Source: Clavulina sp. PMI_390
Lineage: Eukaryota > Basidiomycota > Agaricomycetes > Cantharellales > Hydnaceae
NCBI GenBank assembly: GCA_015039315.1
Contig: WIDE01000017.1
Location: forward strand, 90,181 to 154,180
Length of the DNA: 64,000 bases
Direction of reading: 5' to 3'
Shown: piece by piece, positions 21,051-33,019 of the stretch
How positions within the stretch are numbered: the first letter of the stretch is position 1
Layout of the letters: each line of letters begins with the position of its first letter
Notes under the pieces: model-generated
Database searches by the model: none
What the model saw: the letters and a program-made list of their open reading frames with translations, nothing else
Told to the model about the DNA's origin: nothing
Made by a program: the position numbers and the translations under genes

Positions 21051-24000
21051 ATGACTGCTGAAGTCATGCAAGGGGCTGTCGCCTCCCTCCCTTCATCGCC
21101 CAGCAAGCTCGCTGGCGGGGATAATATCCTACAGTCAACAACAGCATCTCTCTTCGGTCTAGAGAAACTTGACGCAAATATGCTATCATATCAACCACCG
21201 AAGAGTCGCACGGTATCCACGCGGGGCGGACCACCAGTTTATGAAATCGTAACTCTCAAACAACCCCTCCGGCTCTCGACAATTATTCCTGAGCTCAAAG
21301 GCACTATATTTGACGAGTTGGTGCTTGAAGACGTGTTATTCACTCGACAGGTATGCCTATCGCTAAATGAATTGCACACAATTTCTTGCACCGTAACCAC
21401 TCATATTTTGCGTAGAATTTCTCGATCCCTGGTGGTCGTGGCGCGGGCCTCCATTTCGATGCTATCCTCACTGTTGACGATGCAGCTGGCGACCTCCACA
21501 GTCTGCTCTCCAAGGTCTTGGGCTGTAAAGACCCCAAAATGGAGCTCTACTGTGGCATGGGATACTTTGAGTCGTGGTCTGAGCTTCCGCAGCTCTCCAG
21601 CTTTACACTCCAAAGCACACTTCCAAACATCAACATTGGGGAGGAGTTCAAGCTGACTTCTCTAGGGATTCGAATCTTCGCCTTTGAGACATCAGCCGCT
21701 TCTGATGGTGGCAGTATTGAGGAGCTCGAGATGAGCGTTGGGTTTGGCGTCTTTGGAACGTTGAGCATCCAGGTTCCTTCATGGAACCACCCAATAGTAG
21801 CCGAATTCGCGATTGAAAAAATGTCTTCGATTGTTCAGCTTTCCACAACCGCCCACCTCGAATGGAAAGATGCATTTGGAGTGTCCGGGCTCACAGTGCG
21901 TGCCGAACCCTCGCCTAATCTATGTTGTGTTGCTGAAGACTGCTATGCTTTCCTTAGCTCGCCGATGTCCGTCTTGGGGCCACACTTGACCTCGACAAGC
22001 CACTTTCAGCTCAGATTTTTGAGATTGGGGCGTCATTTGGGTTCGGAGGCACTGCAGTCGCATTTGACGGCGCGTTCTCCCTTGGTGGAAAGTTCACACT
22101 CTCAGCCGTTGTCCAGGGTCTCACTTGGGCCGATCTCGAGCTCTTATATTATGAGCTCTTTGGTGAGAAGCTCCCTCGCCCCGATGTTGATATCAAGCTC
22201 CGTCAAGGAGTTCTGATTATCTCCAACGAGGGCTTCAGCCTTAGTGTGGACCACCTCGAGATCAGTGGACTCCCACCGACGAGCGGCACCATATCTATGA
22301 AGACCAGCGGCGTTCATTTCGATGTGTCAATCAAGGGCGAAGCCCTCAACGTTGGCGATTTCTCCATCTCCAACCCCCAGGTCTCAATAACGTCCTATCG
22401 CGGTGCAAAGTCAGAAATTATCATCTCGGGTGATTTCCACTGGGAGAGCTTCAACCTAAAAGTTGGCCTTCATGCTTACCCGTCACCGAGCGGTGATGGA
22501 TCCTTTGAGTATACTGTCTGCGGCGCATTCGTGCTCGACAATCCTGGAGCCGGACTTCGTTTTGGCCGTCTTATCCCTCCTCTTGAAGGTACAGGTTTCG
22601 GCAATGTGACTCTGGATGGGGCCGCTCTCGTTTATGCTTCACGGGAAGGCGCTATTCTGCCTGGATCGATGACCACTACATTTCCGATCCGCAAAGGTAT
22701 GTTTCCATTCCATCTCAATGACGGAGTGTCCCCAGCATCTGACTCTTGGATTCCAGGCTTTTTTATCTGTGCGAACATTGGACACCTCGATGCAATCGCG
22801 TCCTTTATCGACGGCGCGTCGCCAAATCTGTCCCTCGCTGCGGGTTGGACTCGTGGTCAAGGATTCACGATCAGTATCAACGCCAATGACATCAAGATCG
22901 ATCTTGGCGGAGACTTCGAGTCCCAGCCACTCAAATTTGACCTTATCCTTGCCGATTCACCCATTATTCAGGCGACGTGCGGCGTCAAGCTGAAGCTTGA
23001 GGGGCAAGATCCATTGATATTCGGGCTCAACGCAGTCGTCAAGCCTGCTGGCGGCGAGCTCGACCTGACTGCGTATATGGATGGCATGTGGAAGAATCCA
23101 TTCGGCTTGAGTCCCCATCTGCAAATTGGCAATGTGAGCTTGGGCCTCAAACTCGTGGGAGGAAGGCCGTCAGGGATCCTCGTCGCTGGGCAGTTGAAGA
23201 TGAAGTCGTCAGTCATCAGCGCGGTTATCGTTAAAGGCGCGCTTCCAGGAGGTAAGAATTCTTGATATCGTTCTGCACTAGTGCTGACATGAAATAAATG
23301 CAGAAAACTTCCTCAAGCTCCACTTCGAGAAGATCGGACCAAGGGAAATCGTCGAGATGGCGGAAGAAATTCTTGGATGGGACTTACCAGAGGTTCGTTT
23401 CAGTTTCGTCAGAGCATTCTTATGCTTATACGGCATCTTTAGCCTCCCCAAATATTCTACTTCCAAGTCGCGGATCTGTACGTGTGCGCAAAGGATGCGA
23501 TGATCAACGGCACGTTTTATAAGAAGGGGCTTTCGTTCCAGTAAGTCTAGTTTCTCACACAGCAACGAGAGAGAGACTAACCATTACTATCCCGACAGCG
23601 CTGATATGACTCTATTCGGCAAGCAAATCCGAGCAGTAGTGGAGCTTAGCGATTCCGGCTTCCTCGTTGAAGGGGAGGTTGAGCCGTTCTCAATCGGTCC
23701 TCTCACCGTGGCAGGCTACAACGGCGACAAATTACGCCTCAAGTTACACATGCTTAAGCACGATCAATCTGGGGAAATTAGTGGCGGAATGACCCTAACG
23801 CACGTCCTCCGAACCGACTTCCACTTCAAATTCTCAATGAAACCCAACTTCTCGATCGAGTTTTGGTTCGGCGTCAACATCGTGGATAGCATTGGCATTG
23901 CCGTCCGTGCCCAGCCCGTCAAATCTGTCGACGCCGGGAACGCTTCATCTTGCGACATATCCGGCCAGAGATACAAGCTTCATGCATCCTTTGAACAGCA

Positions 24001-25086
24001 CGTCCTTTCGCGCGTAAAGGAGTCAGTTCATAAGAGCCTCAAGGAGGCAGGCGAGGCCCTCCAACGTGGAGCAGACGAGGCCAAAGAGTGGATTGATAAA
24101 AAGGAGCGTGAATTTTCTCAAGCGCTCGAAGACGTCAAATGGCACGAAGGCGACTGGCGATCCAAGGATAGCTGGAGACGCGAGCAATTCGTGGACAAAC
24201 TGAAGCTGCTGATCGAACGCCATATTGAGTTACACCCCAAGGACGTCCCAAGCGACGCAGCATCCCAAATCCAGAACGTCTACAACAGGTATGCCGATGA
24301 CAAAAGTGATTACTATGATCTCAGGGAAAGACGCGATCGGGTGGTCCGAGAACGGAACCCAGTCAGGGGCGTTCCTGTGGTCGGCTCAGTCGTTGGCTTC
24401 TTCACGAATACAGTGAGCCACATCGAAGAGGCAGCCGACTACGGTATCCGGGGCCCGATGAAAGACGCCGAGACCAAGTTCCTGCGTACCCAACGAGATG
24501 TTGTCAAGACAGTCATGGATATCCTTCCATGGGACGCTCGCAGCTCACTTCAACCGATGTTGAATGAAATCCAGGCTACCGTCAACCGCGAAGTATCCAA
24601 CAATGCGGTGGAGGACCTTTTGGAAAACCTCGTTGACGACTACATGGAATTCATTGGGGAACTCCTCAATGCTGCTATCAGCTTGATCCAGGCCATCGGA
24701 AAGGCTGTGGCTGCGGTCGCTAAAGGCGCTGTCATCGTTGGCAACGCTGCCGGACAGGCGGCCCTCAAATTTGTTGACGGCTTCTTCATGAAACTGTTGG
24801 GGCTGCTCGACATCCAGCGCGTCGAGCTTACCGCCGAGATCGGCGGCGGCATAAACCAGATGAAGTTTGCGGTCACTGTCAGTGGGATACTCATGGACGA
24901 TCCATTCCACATCAACCTGACCTTGGAAATCGGAAACTGGAGCTTCATCGACTTCATCAAGAGTATCTTTGAATAGTACGTATTGTTCTTGCACTCCACG
25001 AGCTCTGTCAACGATATGGCGCGCTAACTCGATTTCCTCCCTCCAGCTTGAAAGCGAAGATGATCGAGTTGTGCAAGAACCGATAG
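21051..25086 (+). CDS. 1218-aa beta-rich protein with repeated modules and hydrophobic helix, function unknown
   Basis: Seven exons: 21051-21350, 21416-21895, 21958-23251, 23304-23396, 23468-23540, 23599-24975 and 25047-25086. Long stretches alternate hydrophobic and polar residues, pointing to extended beta structure. Two stretches look like the same module: beta strands, then a helix ending in L-G/F-x-x-LP, then strands again (GLTWADLELLYYELFGEKLP at 314-333; IGPREIVEMAEEILGWDLP at 702-720). A third, weaker copy is NWSFIDFIKSIFEYL at the C-terminus. Residues about 820-1100 are charged amphipathic helices (KSLKEAGEALQRGADEAKEW). A long hydrophobic helix (LLNAAISLIQAIGKAVAAVA, about 1102-1138) follows. 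No signal peptide. No named family comes to mind. One weak point is the intron 23397-23467, chosen to keep phase. Confidence 0.75.
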
Positions 25087-26031
25087 ATACAACGCGGCGT
25101 GAAACTACAACCTCCACGTCGCCGATGCCGAGACTCATCTGAGGGTAAATAATAAATAATCCTAATACAGGACGCGTCCAGACCTTATACAGAGCTTATA
25201 ATTTATGTGTAAGTTTCGCTAGTCCATATCAGATACAGAGTATCAATCAAACCTCATCCTCCAGACTGCTGGTGAATAGAAGAGATAGTATGATGTTTCA
25301 TTGCAGAACGTACGACAAGCTGCGCACCAGCACAACCAATTGTGAGACATGAACAAGCAACAACATAAGAGCAAGAACCGAAAAGGGGGGTCGAGAAGAT
25401 GCTATGATTCCTAAAAAGGTTTGACGCGTCTCGAGGCTCGGTGAATCATAGCATTTAGACGTGGAGTAAAGGGAGTAAAGGGTGACGCGAGCGTGGGAGA
25501 CGAACAGAGGAGTTGCGGAGCCCACTCAGGAGTTCATCCGTCCACAGCAACAGCGGAGATAAGAAGTCGAAGCTTGAGAAGCCCTTCAGAAAGGAGGTGA
25601 TGGAGAATCAAAAGAGACTTCTGCAGCCCTAAATAAATCCGAATCCGGACACGAAGGAAGAAGAAGAAAAAGAAGGCAAACGGAAATAAGTGAAGAGGAC
25701 GAGAAACGCAAATGGTGAAACACAGGTAGCCAGTTTGGGAATGATGCGCATTTCAATTACATGATGCAACAGGATGGGATGGAAATATGATAGAGCACAG
25801 CGTGGTGTGGATAGAATTAGAGGTGATAAGTTGATAGGGTAAAGAGTACAATCTCTGAACCAGGATGCATGATGCAGAAAGCGATGATGTTAGCGATGGG
25901 ATGCGGACGAGAGCAGTCGTAAGGAAGAGTCCAGGGGGAGATTCAGTCTCTTTTTCGTGAAATAGGAGTCTTGAGATGAGAGCGTTTGCAGGTCAATGCA
26001 GTCGTGACCAACGAGATCGACTGGGTCAACT
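25087..26031. other. convergent intergenic region with a 12-bp inverted repeat
   Basis: Lies between two converging genes. Perfect 12-bp arms atgctatgattc (25399-25410) and gaatcatagcat (25443-25454) are separated by 32 bases. Purine-rich runs (25640-25690) are on the plus strand. Nothing coding is supported. Confidence 0.5.
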
Positions 26032-28079
26032 CTAACAGAAGTCGACGAAGAAGTCCTCAAAGGGATCTGGACCAGTCTTGCCGTACTCGTTGGCTGGATC
26101 GTTCTCGGCGTACGCCTCGAACTGGCTGGAGTCACCCTCGCCCTTGAGCGCAGGGATGTACGGAGCGGGGATTTCTTTGCGGACAAGCATCTCCCAGTTC
26201 ACTTCAGCGAACCATACGTGCTGGAAGATGTCGCTGCCTCCACGCCGCCCGTTACCGTATCGCTTGGAGAGGTCGGGCGTCAGGCAGTGAGCGATTAGGT
26301 CCCGCGCACGGGCGTCGATCTGGGCAGGATACCGGACGTGGCCCTCGATGATCTTGCGGTAAAGCTGAGAGGGGTCCGAATTCTTAGTGTAGAACGGCGG
26401 GTGCCTAGGGGTCGAGAATTGTCTAGTTAGCGGAATGCACTGTGGAAGTATGAAACAAAATCGATCCTCACCCAGCAAGCATTTCGAAGATGAGGACACC
26501 CCACGCGTACCAGTCGACACTCTGAGTGTAGCCTTGACTGAGGATAATCTCAGGTGCGAGGTAATCGGGGGTACCACACATAGTATACGTCTTCTCCGTC
26601 GCAGTTACGCGCTTCGCGAAGCCAAAGTCTGTGAGCTTGACATGGCCATCCTGGCCCAACAGGATGTTCTCGGGCTTCAAGTCACGATAGATGATATCCA
26701 TCTGGTGGAGATACTCGAGTGCGGTGGCGACCTCAGCAGCGTAGAACTTGGCCACGGTTGGTGGGAAGCGCACGGATTTGCGGATGAGAGTGAAAAGCTC
26801 TCCACCAGCGACAAAGTCCATAACCATGAAGAGGTTGTGTTGGTCCTGGAACGTCCCCCAGAGATTGACGAGGAAGGGATGCTTGCAAAGCCCCAGGAGG
26901 TATCGTTCCGAGTTTGTGTGCTCCACCTGCTTCAGGCGAACAACCTTCTCCTTCGCGAGCACTTTGATCGCGTAGAAGCGAGTGTTGTGCTTGCTTTGTA
27001 CTATAGGAAGGGAAGAGCGGCAACGAATCAGAGACAACAACTCCTGACGCATGGGGAGAGAAGCGATGATCGGAACCGAACATACCGAGATGGACTCGCC
27101 CAAAGCTGCCAGTGCCAAGCGTATGGTGGAATGTGAAGTCCACTAGGGAGTATCGCCCCGTAGTGAGCACGTTCTCTTCGGGGGCACGATCCATGCGTTG
27201 GTAAATGGAGTCCCCCCGTCCTGAGACATCCATCTGCGAGGATTCTGGCCCGGTTTGGGGAGAGCTAACTGAGATATCAGGTTCGGGGAGGCCAGCATCA
27301 GGCGAGTGTACCAGGATTGCGGAATCGCCTCGAATGACCCTGTCATTCGGAGAGGATGCCGCGGAAGGAATCCCCGAGGGGGATGGAGCAAGGCCCATTA
27401 GAGAGGAGAGGGAGGGGACGCGAATAGTGCCGTCGTGGTTTTGCAGCTGGCTTAGATAAGATTCGACGTATTGGTCTGCAACTGTGAGGGGCTGCTGCTG
27501 TTGAGAATAGTCAGAGGGAGGGGATTGGTATGGGTGCTGCTGTTGCTGCTGCTGCAACTGCTGCTGGTGCAGGATATTTGCGAGGGAGGGGCGGAGCTGT
27601 GTAGACGGTTGCTGGTATTGGGAGTGGTTGTCTAGTATACCAGACGCGATAATAGCCTCGATGTCCTCGGGGGAGAACTGGTGGCCTTGGAGGAGGAGAG
27701 CAGAGGACGCAGAAGATGCGGAGGACGGGTCATAATCGAGCCCGGCAGCTGCCGCAAGGATAGCAGGGTTCCCCGCATAGTCGTATGTCTCATGGATAGC
27801 CGCGCTGGGGTCGAGGCCCATGGTGCTCACACCAGCCGCGCTTGGACCCCCTCCCCCCGAGATAGCATCGCCGTAGAAGGCGGCTAGTTTTGGGTCCGTT
27901 GCGAAGAAGTCTGGTGAGCCCCATGGGTTCACGCTCATCATCGCTGCGTCCTGTTGCGGGTTGTGCGAGAATGATGAGGAACGTGTTGTGGAGGAGGGCG
28001 CGTAGTCTGTCCCAGCTGCGCTGTAGCCAGATGCATCTAGGCGCTGGTGCAGTGAGTCAGTGTAGTGTGTCTGATACAT
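26032..28079 (-). CDS. cAMP-dependent protein kinase catalytic subunit (AGC kinase)
   Basis: Three exons (28079-27086, 27000-26472, 26404-26032) give 631 aa. The kinase domain starts near residue 320: Gly loop [11 protein letters not shown], Lys in FYAIKVL, Glu-rich helix, YRDLKPEN catalytic loop, DFGFAKRV, activation loop [15 protein letters not shown] with the phosphorylatable Thr, then [11 protein letters not shown]. The C-tail has the AGC arrangement and ends FEDFFVDFC. The [10 protein letters not shown] and KKxT-like context point to PKA (Tpk) rather than PKC or S6K. The N-terminal 320 residues are long and disordered, with Ser runs and a poly-Gln tract (about residues 190-215). ATG 28079 (MYQTHYTDS) is the first Met in frame; the frame is open further upstream without another ATG. 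It acts in nutrient and cAMP signalling. Confidence 0.9.
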
Positions 28080-29184
28080 CTTTTCTCCTCTCTGTGTTTC
28101 AGCGTTGTCGCGCACAGCGTAAGAACGAAGGTGGAGGGAGAGAAACGACGGTCAACTCGCGAGGGCCTTTGTGTCCTTTGTTGGTGCGTGTTTGCGCGAT
28201 CTGCCAATGCGTCGGGACTTCCACGGAGGCAGTACCACACGTATATCGTCCTTGCACCCTCTAAACTGTTAACCAAATCGCTCTGCTCGTCCTCGACACG
28301 AATAACCGCGCAATCAGTGATATTTTACTATTTTCGCTGTTTTTCTTGGAAGCCAATTGCGGCCCAACTCCTTTGTAATTTGCCCTCTAACTCCGGCAAG
28401 CTCGTTGCCAGTTGCCACCGACAACAGAGTCCCTGTAACCAGCCTCGGTCGTCAGTATGACTTCTTTCTGCACTTCTATGGCATGTTATGAATACAGCAC
28501 CCGCCCCCATCGGGCGATCGAGGATGCGGAGTAACGTGCGAATCACTACAACACACTATGCACAAAGGAAGAAAAAGACAAAGGCCATTTTTTCTTTGCT
28601 TGTTTGCGAAGAGACGCGAGATGGCACGAGGGAGAGGGGCAAGTTTCTATACTAATGCTATACTAAGTTTTGCTACCTAAAATGCTACCTAAATGCTATG
28701 CTATGGAGAACAAGTGAGAGAGATTGCTATGCTAATGCTATACTACGTGAGGAATCATGATGACAGGGCGCGCGTTAGACGGGGCGAGACAAGACAAGAC
28801 GAGCGAGAGTTAGAGAGAGAGAGGTAGGGGAAAACCCAGCCAGGCCCTAGGAGAACTAGCAACTAGGTACGGGGAGGCGAGCACGTGGAAGAACGACGAA
28901 TGAAGCGGAGTAGCGACAAGGCTTTCGGATACACAAAAACAAGCGGTAAGAGGTATCATCGAGAATTGCAGACGATCTCCAAATAAGTAGAAGCAAGGCG
29001 GGCCCATAGCAGGGAGAGGGAAAAAAGAAGAAGAAGAGGAAAAAGAAATGAGCTACACTACAAGGGCATCATCACAAGAAAAAAGCGAGAAATTGGTAAA
29101 AGCATAGGGCCGCGGAGAGTGGAGATGAGCAGTGAAAGGGGGAGGACCAAGCAATTATCGAAATAGGAAGGAAGGCACTGCGAA
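28080..29184. other. intergenic between PKA and transportin genes
   Basis: 5' flank of the PKA gene and 3' flank of transportin. It contains the short-unit repeat at 28647-28746 and purine-rich runs (29020-29050). No coding feature supported. Confidence 0.5.
28647..28746. repeat. Degenerate short tandem repeat (tgctatactaa-like units)
   Basis: About seven units of the pattern (a)atgctatactaa / tgctacctaaa recur at 28647-28693 and 28694-28746, interrupted by a purine-rich spacer. The repeat is imperfect, so it is a decayed minisatellite. Confidence 0.6.
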
Positions 29185-32100
29185 TTAGCAGTTGTAACGT
29201 TCCCGCAGGCGCTGAGAGATCTGAGGGGGCATCTTGCTCATCATGTCCTCCCACCCCGGCCCTGCAAGGCCCTTGAAACCAGCAAAGATCTACAAAAAGG
29301 AACAATTAGCCTACTTGACATCAGTCAATAGAGAGAAAAACGCCACGCACATTCTTGAACTGGGCGTCGAGCTCAGGGGAAGGCGTCTGCCACTTTGCTG
29401 CCGAATTGCAGAAGTACATGAAATGCTAAAAGATGAATCGCCATCGTCGTCAGCAAGTGCTGCTATATGCTTGTGCCTGGGGAAACCAGGGGGGAGGGAA
29501 GAGTTACTCACGTTCTGGATGCCCTGAGGGTTGATCTCGATCATTGCACAGAATCCACGGAAGGCCGAATCCTTCTCTGAATTATCCTTGATCTCCCACA
29601 GTGCACTACACCACGCCTCCGCAAAATGATCCAAATGTGGCGCCACAAGCGCAGGCTGCACGAGCGCCAGCCGTCCGATCGTCACCGCCGCATTCTCAAT
29701 CAAGCTCTTCGGGCTCTTGGCCTTGCCCGCATTCAGCAAGATTGGAATCAACCGCTCGACAAGGACAGGGATATACTGCGGGAAATCTGGGTCGCGTTCC
29801 CCAGTCTGCGAGTTCGCAATGCCGATGTGCAGAGCAATTTCTCCCACTGACCACGCTGCGTTGTTGCATGCGCTAATGAATTCAGACTTCATAATGCCCA
29901 TCTGCGCGGCTGTGGGACCCATGGCGAGTTGGTTGACGAGCTCTGGCATAAGCACAGGTAGTGCAGGACGGATGATCGATGGGACCCCAATGGCAAGATC
30001 ACCGATGAGGGCGTATGCGCTCTGCCGTACAGCAGGCTGGGGATGCTTGAGAGAGGCACCGATGAGGGGCATAAGCGGTGGGTCGCTGTGCGCGATAAGG
30101 CCTTCGATGTAGGGGCCGAGGCCTTGTGCGAGCCCTGAAAGGAGGTCGAGTGCGACAATCAGGAACGTCTTGTCGGGCTCGTCGTACTCCGTGGCAGTTC
30201 GTTGCTCGGCGGCGCCTACCCAGACTTGGAATTTGACAAGCTGGTTATGCGTAATACGAGCCGCGCGGTCGTATATTAGCTTTGCGTACTCCCCAAAGCC
30301 TTTGCCGCACGCCATTGTCACAGAAGACAGGCACTACGGAGTAGGAGGTCATGATCAGTACATCACTACACAATAGAGCAAACTCATGCTCACCTCGAGC
30401 AACGGGACAATGTCGTCATCGTCGTCATTCAGGCTCTCCCACTTGGCTAACAGCGGGGGCATGATTGTGTCAACAATCTCCTTCTGTGCCATCACATCGC
30501 CCACGGCATCAGCTAGTGTTCCGACGGCGTCATAAAGGATGAGCAAGTTCTTCTGCTGGTATCGCTCAAAGGCGTAGACGAGGTTGCGGACAATTGGAGC
30601 AAGGAATGGCTCAAGTTGCTTGCCAGCGTCCTCTTCGAATGTCGCAAAGGCGCTACACCCTGCCTCTTGGACACGCTTGTTATTATCCATCACAGCGCGC
30701 AGGAGCTATGGTGGCGAGAGAAATAGTGATTGTAAGGCACAGGTCAGAAGCAACAATTTGCAATAGTAGCAACATACCACTTCCATGACAGGAATAAACA
30801 TCGGGCCTCTTGACCCATCTTGGGCCGGCTGCGTGCACCAGCTAGAGTATCTCCCCAGGGTCCAACACACGATCGAACGGACGAGGGGCTGGGATTGGTA
30901 GAGGAATGAGGCAAAGCCATGGTGCTGACTAGAAAATTTCATCTTACCTTCCTGTCAGCCATTGATTGCACAAGGAAAGGCACGAGTGATGGTAGATGTT
31001 CTTCTAGCGCATCAATGCAACCTAATTATTGCGGCAGAAGGTAGAGTGAGCGTGTCTTCAGGTGTGATTCCCATGCAAATGAATCCCACATACCTTCTGC
31101 CATAGCGCCCAAAGCTAGAATTGCGCTCTCCCTCTGAAGCCAATCCTGGTTCCACAGCTTTTCTTTCAAGTGTGGTAGGATTATGTTGAGCAAATCAGGG
31201 CCAAAGCGAACGGCGAGCACATCAATAGCCGCCGCTGCACACTTGCGCAAATTCCAATCTGTCGAGAGCTCGTCATCGTAATCGAAAGCGTCATCATCAT
31301 CGTCGACGTTCGCCGCATCCTCGCCACCGGCTGGGGGTGCGCCGCCATTCTCGTGTTCGACGCCGCGGGAAGCTCCTCCGTAAAAGCGCGGCTTGATGTC
31401 CTCCTTCCTATCGGCGACGTGAGTATTCTCTTTGTCATCCTGGTCGTCACCTTGCAGCCACACAAGATCTTCCTCGGTGTACACCATTAGGTTGAGGAGC
31501 ACGGGAGCCAATTTGGGCAGCACTGGGAGCAGGTGATCCCGCAAGTCTTCCTCTTCCGCAAATGTCAACCAAAACTCGCACGCCTCAAGCGCAACATTCT
31601 CGTCCTTGTCTTGGGTGGCATACAGCATCCACGATGCGACGTCGTTCATGACAGGGATGATTTTATCGGGCCGTGCTCCAAGAAGGAGGACAAGGCACTC
31701 GCACACGCCCTGTCGGACATCCGGATCGTCATCGCTGGCACGTTGGAACAGGGCCGTGATGAATGCATCCATTTGCATATTCAGAGCCTGAGTGTTGAGA
31801 GAAATGAATTGTGAGAGTGAGGTGAGGGCGTGGTGCCGCATCTTGGAGACGGGATGGCTGAGAAGCGCAATGAATTTGCTGATCATAAAGTCCAACGGTC
31901 GCTGGCCGTGGATCTCAACATTGTCGAATTTTCGGGGGTAGTCTTCGCATGCTTTTTGGAAGACACTGAACGCAGCCTTTTGTCAATATGGTTGCGTTGG
32001 GGGATCGGTCGAGCCGAGTGGGAGATTAAATGAAGAAGTGGCCATCAGTTATCCCACTTTGGATGAGGTGCCACCGAAATCTAGAACACACCAATTGCTT

Positions 32101-32608
32101 GTCAAGCTCATTCGAATCGAGCGATTGGAGCAGCAAAGAAAGGGCTTCTGGCCATGCACCAGGGCCAATGATGTCGAGGACGGCGACGATGACACCGCCG
32201 GCGGCGTTGCGGACCATGGCTGGCTGCTCGTGGAACGTGGAGAGAATGATCTGCTTGACATATTCGACAACGTGAGAGGGCCAAACGGCGAACTGCTGGA
32301 CGGCATTGTTTTTTAAGACAAGCCCGGCTACAGATCGGAGGCGTTCGTCTGCCTCTGGCATGTTCATGATGTGGGCGAGGTATGCGGGGTACTCCGGGAT
32401 CGAGTTGAAGGAATTGAGACGCTAGGCACAGCGATGGCAAGCAAAGCAAGCGCGGTTAGAGCGATCGAGCACTGCACTGCGGGGTGCAATCGGGGCTACT
32501 TACCATGGTCATCTCTTTCTGAACGGCGCTGTTTTCACTCTGTGTCGAGTCGCGCAACACGATATAGACCTCCTGGAGGCCATCCTGTTGAGGGACCCAA
32601 GTTGTCAT
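29185..32608 (-). CDS. KAP104: Transportin / karyopherin beta-2 (Kap104)
   Basis: Nine exons (32608-32504, 32421-32092, 31976-31094, 31021-30948, 30888-30778, 30705-30394, 30333-29512, 29425-29351, 29289-29185) give 938 aa, close to the family length of about 890-940. The N-terminus MTTWVPQQDGLQEVYIVLRD and GLVLKNNAVQQF fit HEAT repeats 1-2 that bind Ran. Mid-protein the acidic insert with DDDDDAFDYDDELS then DWNLRKCAAAAIDVLA is the characteristic H8 loop. WNQDWLQRESAILALGAMAEGC, SIVCWTLGRYSSW and NNAAWSVGEIAL are hallmark transportin segments. It imports PY-NLS cargoes such as hnRNP proteins into the nucleus. The gene is divergent from ERD2 (411 bp between start codons). Confidence 0.93.
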
Positions 32609-33019
32609 TCTGCTCGTGACGATAGCGTGCCGTGACGCTCAGGAAGACTAGGAAATATCTGAGAAATTGTCCAAGCCCGTGAGCACAAGGCGTGGACGAG
32701 GATGTTGGTAGTGGTAGCAGTATCACACCCACTCTTAGTCGATTATTGAAACCCAACGAACGAACCAAACAAATAATACTGCCACCTCCCAAACTGGCAA
32801 GTCGTCTAAAAAACTTGCTGGAAATTACAGAAAACGTGAGAGAGATTCCAGGGATTTCCGTCGATTTTCTGGATGTAATCGATTTTTGGAAGCGACAAAG
32901 GGGGAATGTTCGGCCACGTTTGTCTAAGCGCCGGGCCACATCAACACGGAGCCCTCGGTGTCAACAAACCTCTTTTGAGTAGTGCCCGCCAACACGACTA
33001 CGACGTTGAGAACGACAAG
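32609..33019. promoter_or_regulatory. Probable bidirectional promoter, transportin / ERD2
   Basis: The two start codons are divergent and 411 bp apart (32608 and 33020). No other ORF is supported here. Shared regulation is inference. No TATA box is evident near either start. Confidence 0.4.

Noticed and set aside
26435..27136. Plus-strand 233-codon ORF
   Set aside because: Antisense to the PKA kinase domain exons, which carry all expected motifs.
29601..30112. Plus-strand ORFs opposite transportin
   Set aside because: They lie antisense to well-supported transportin exons.
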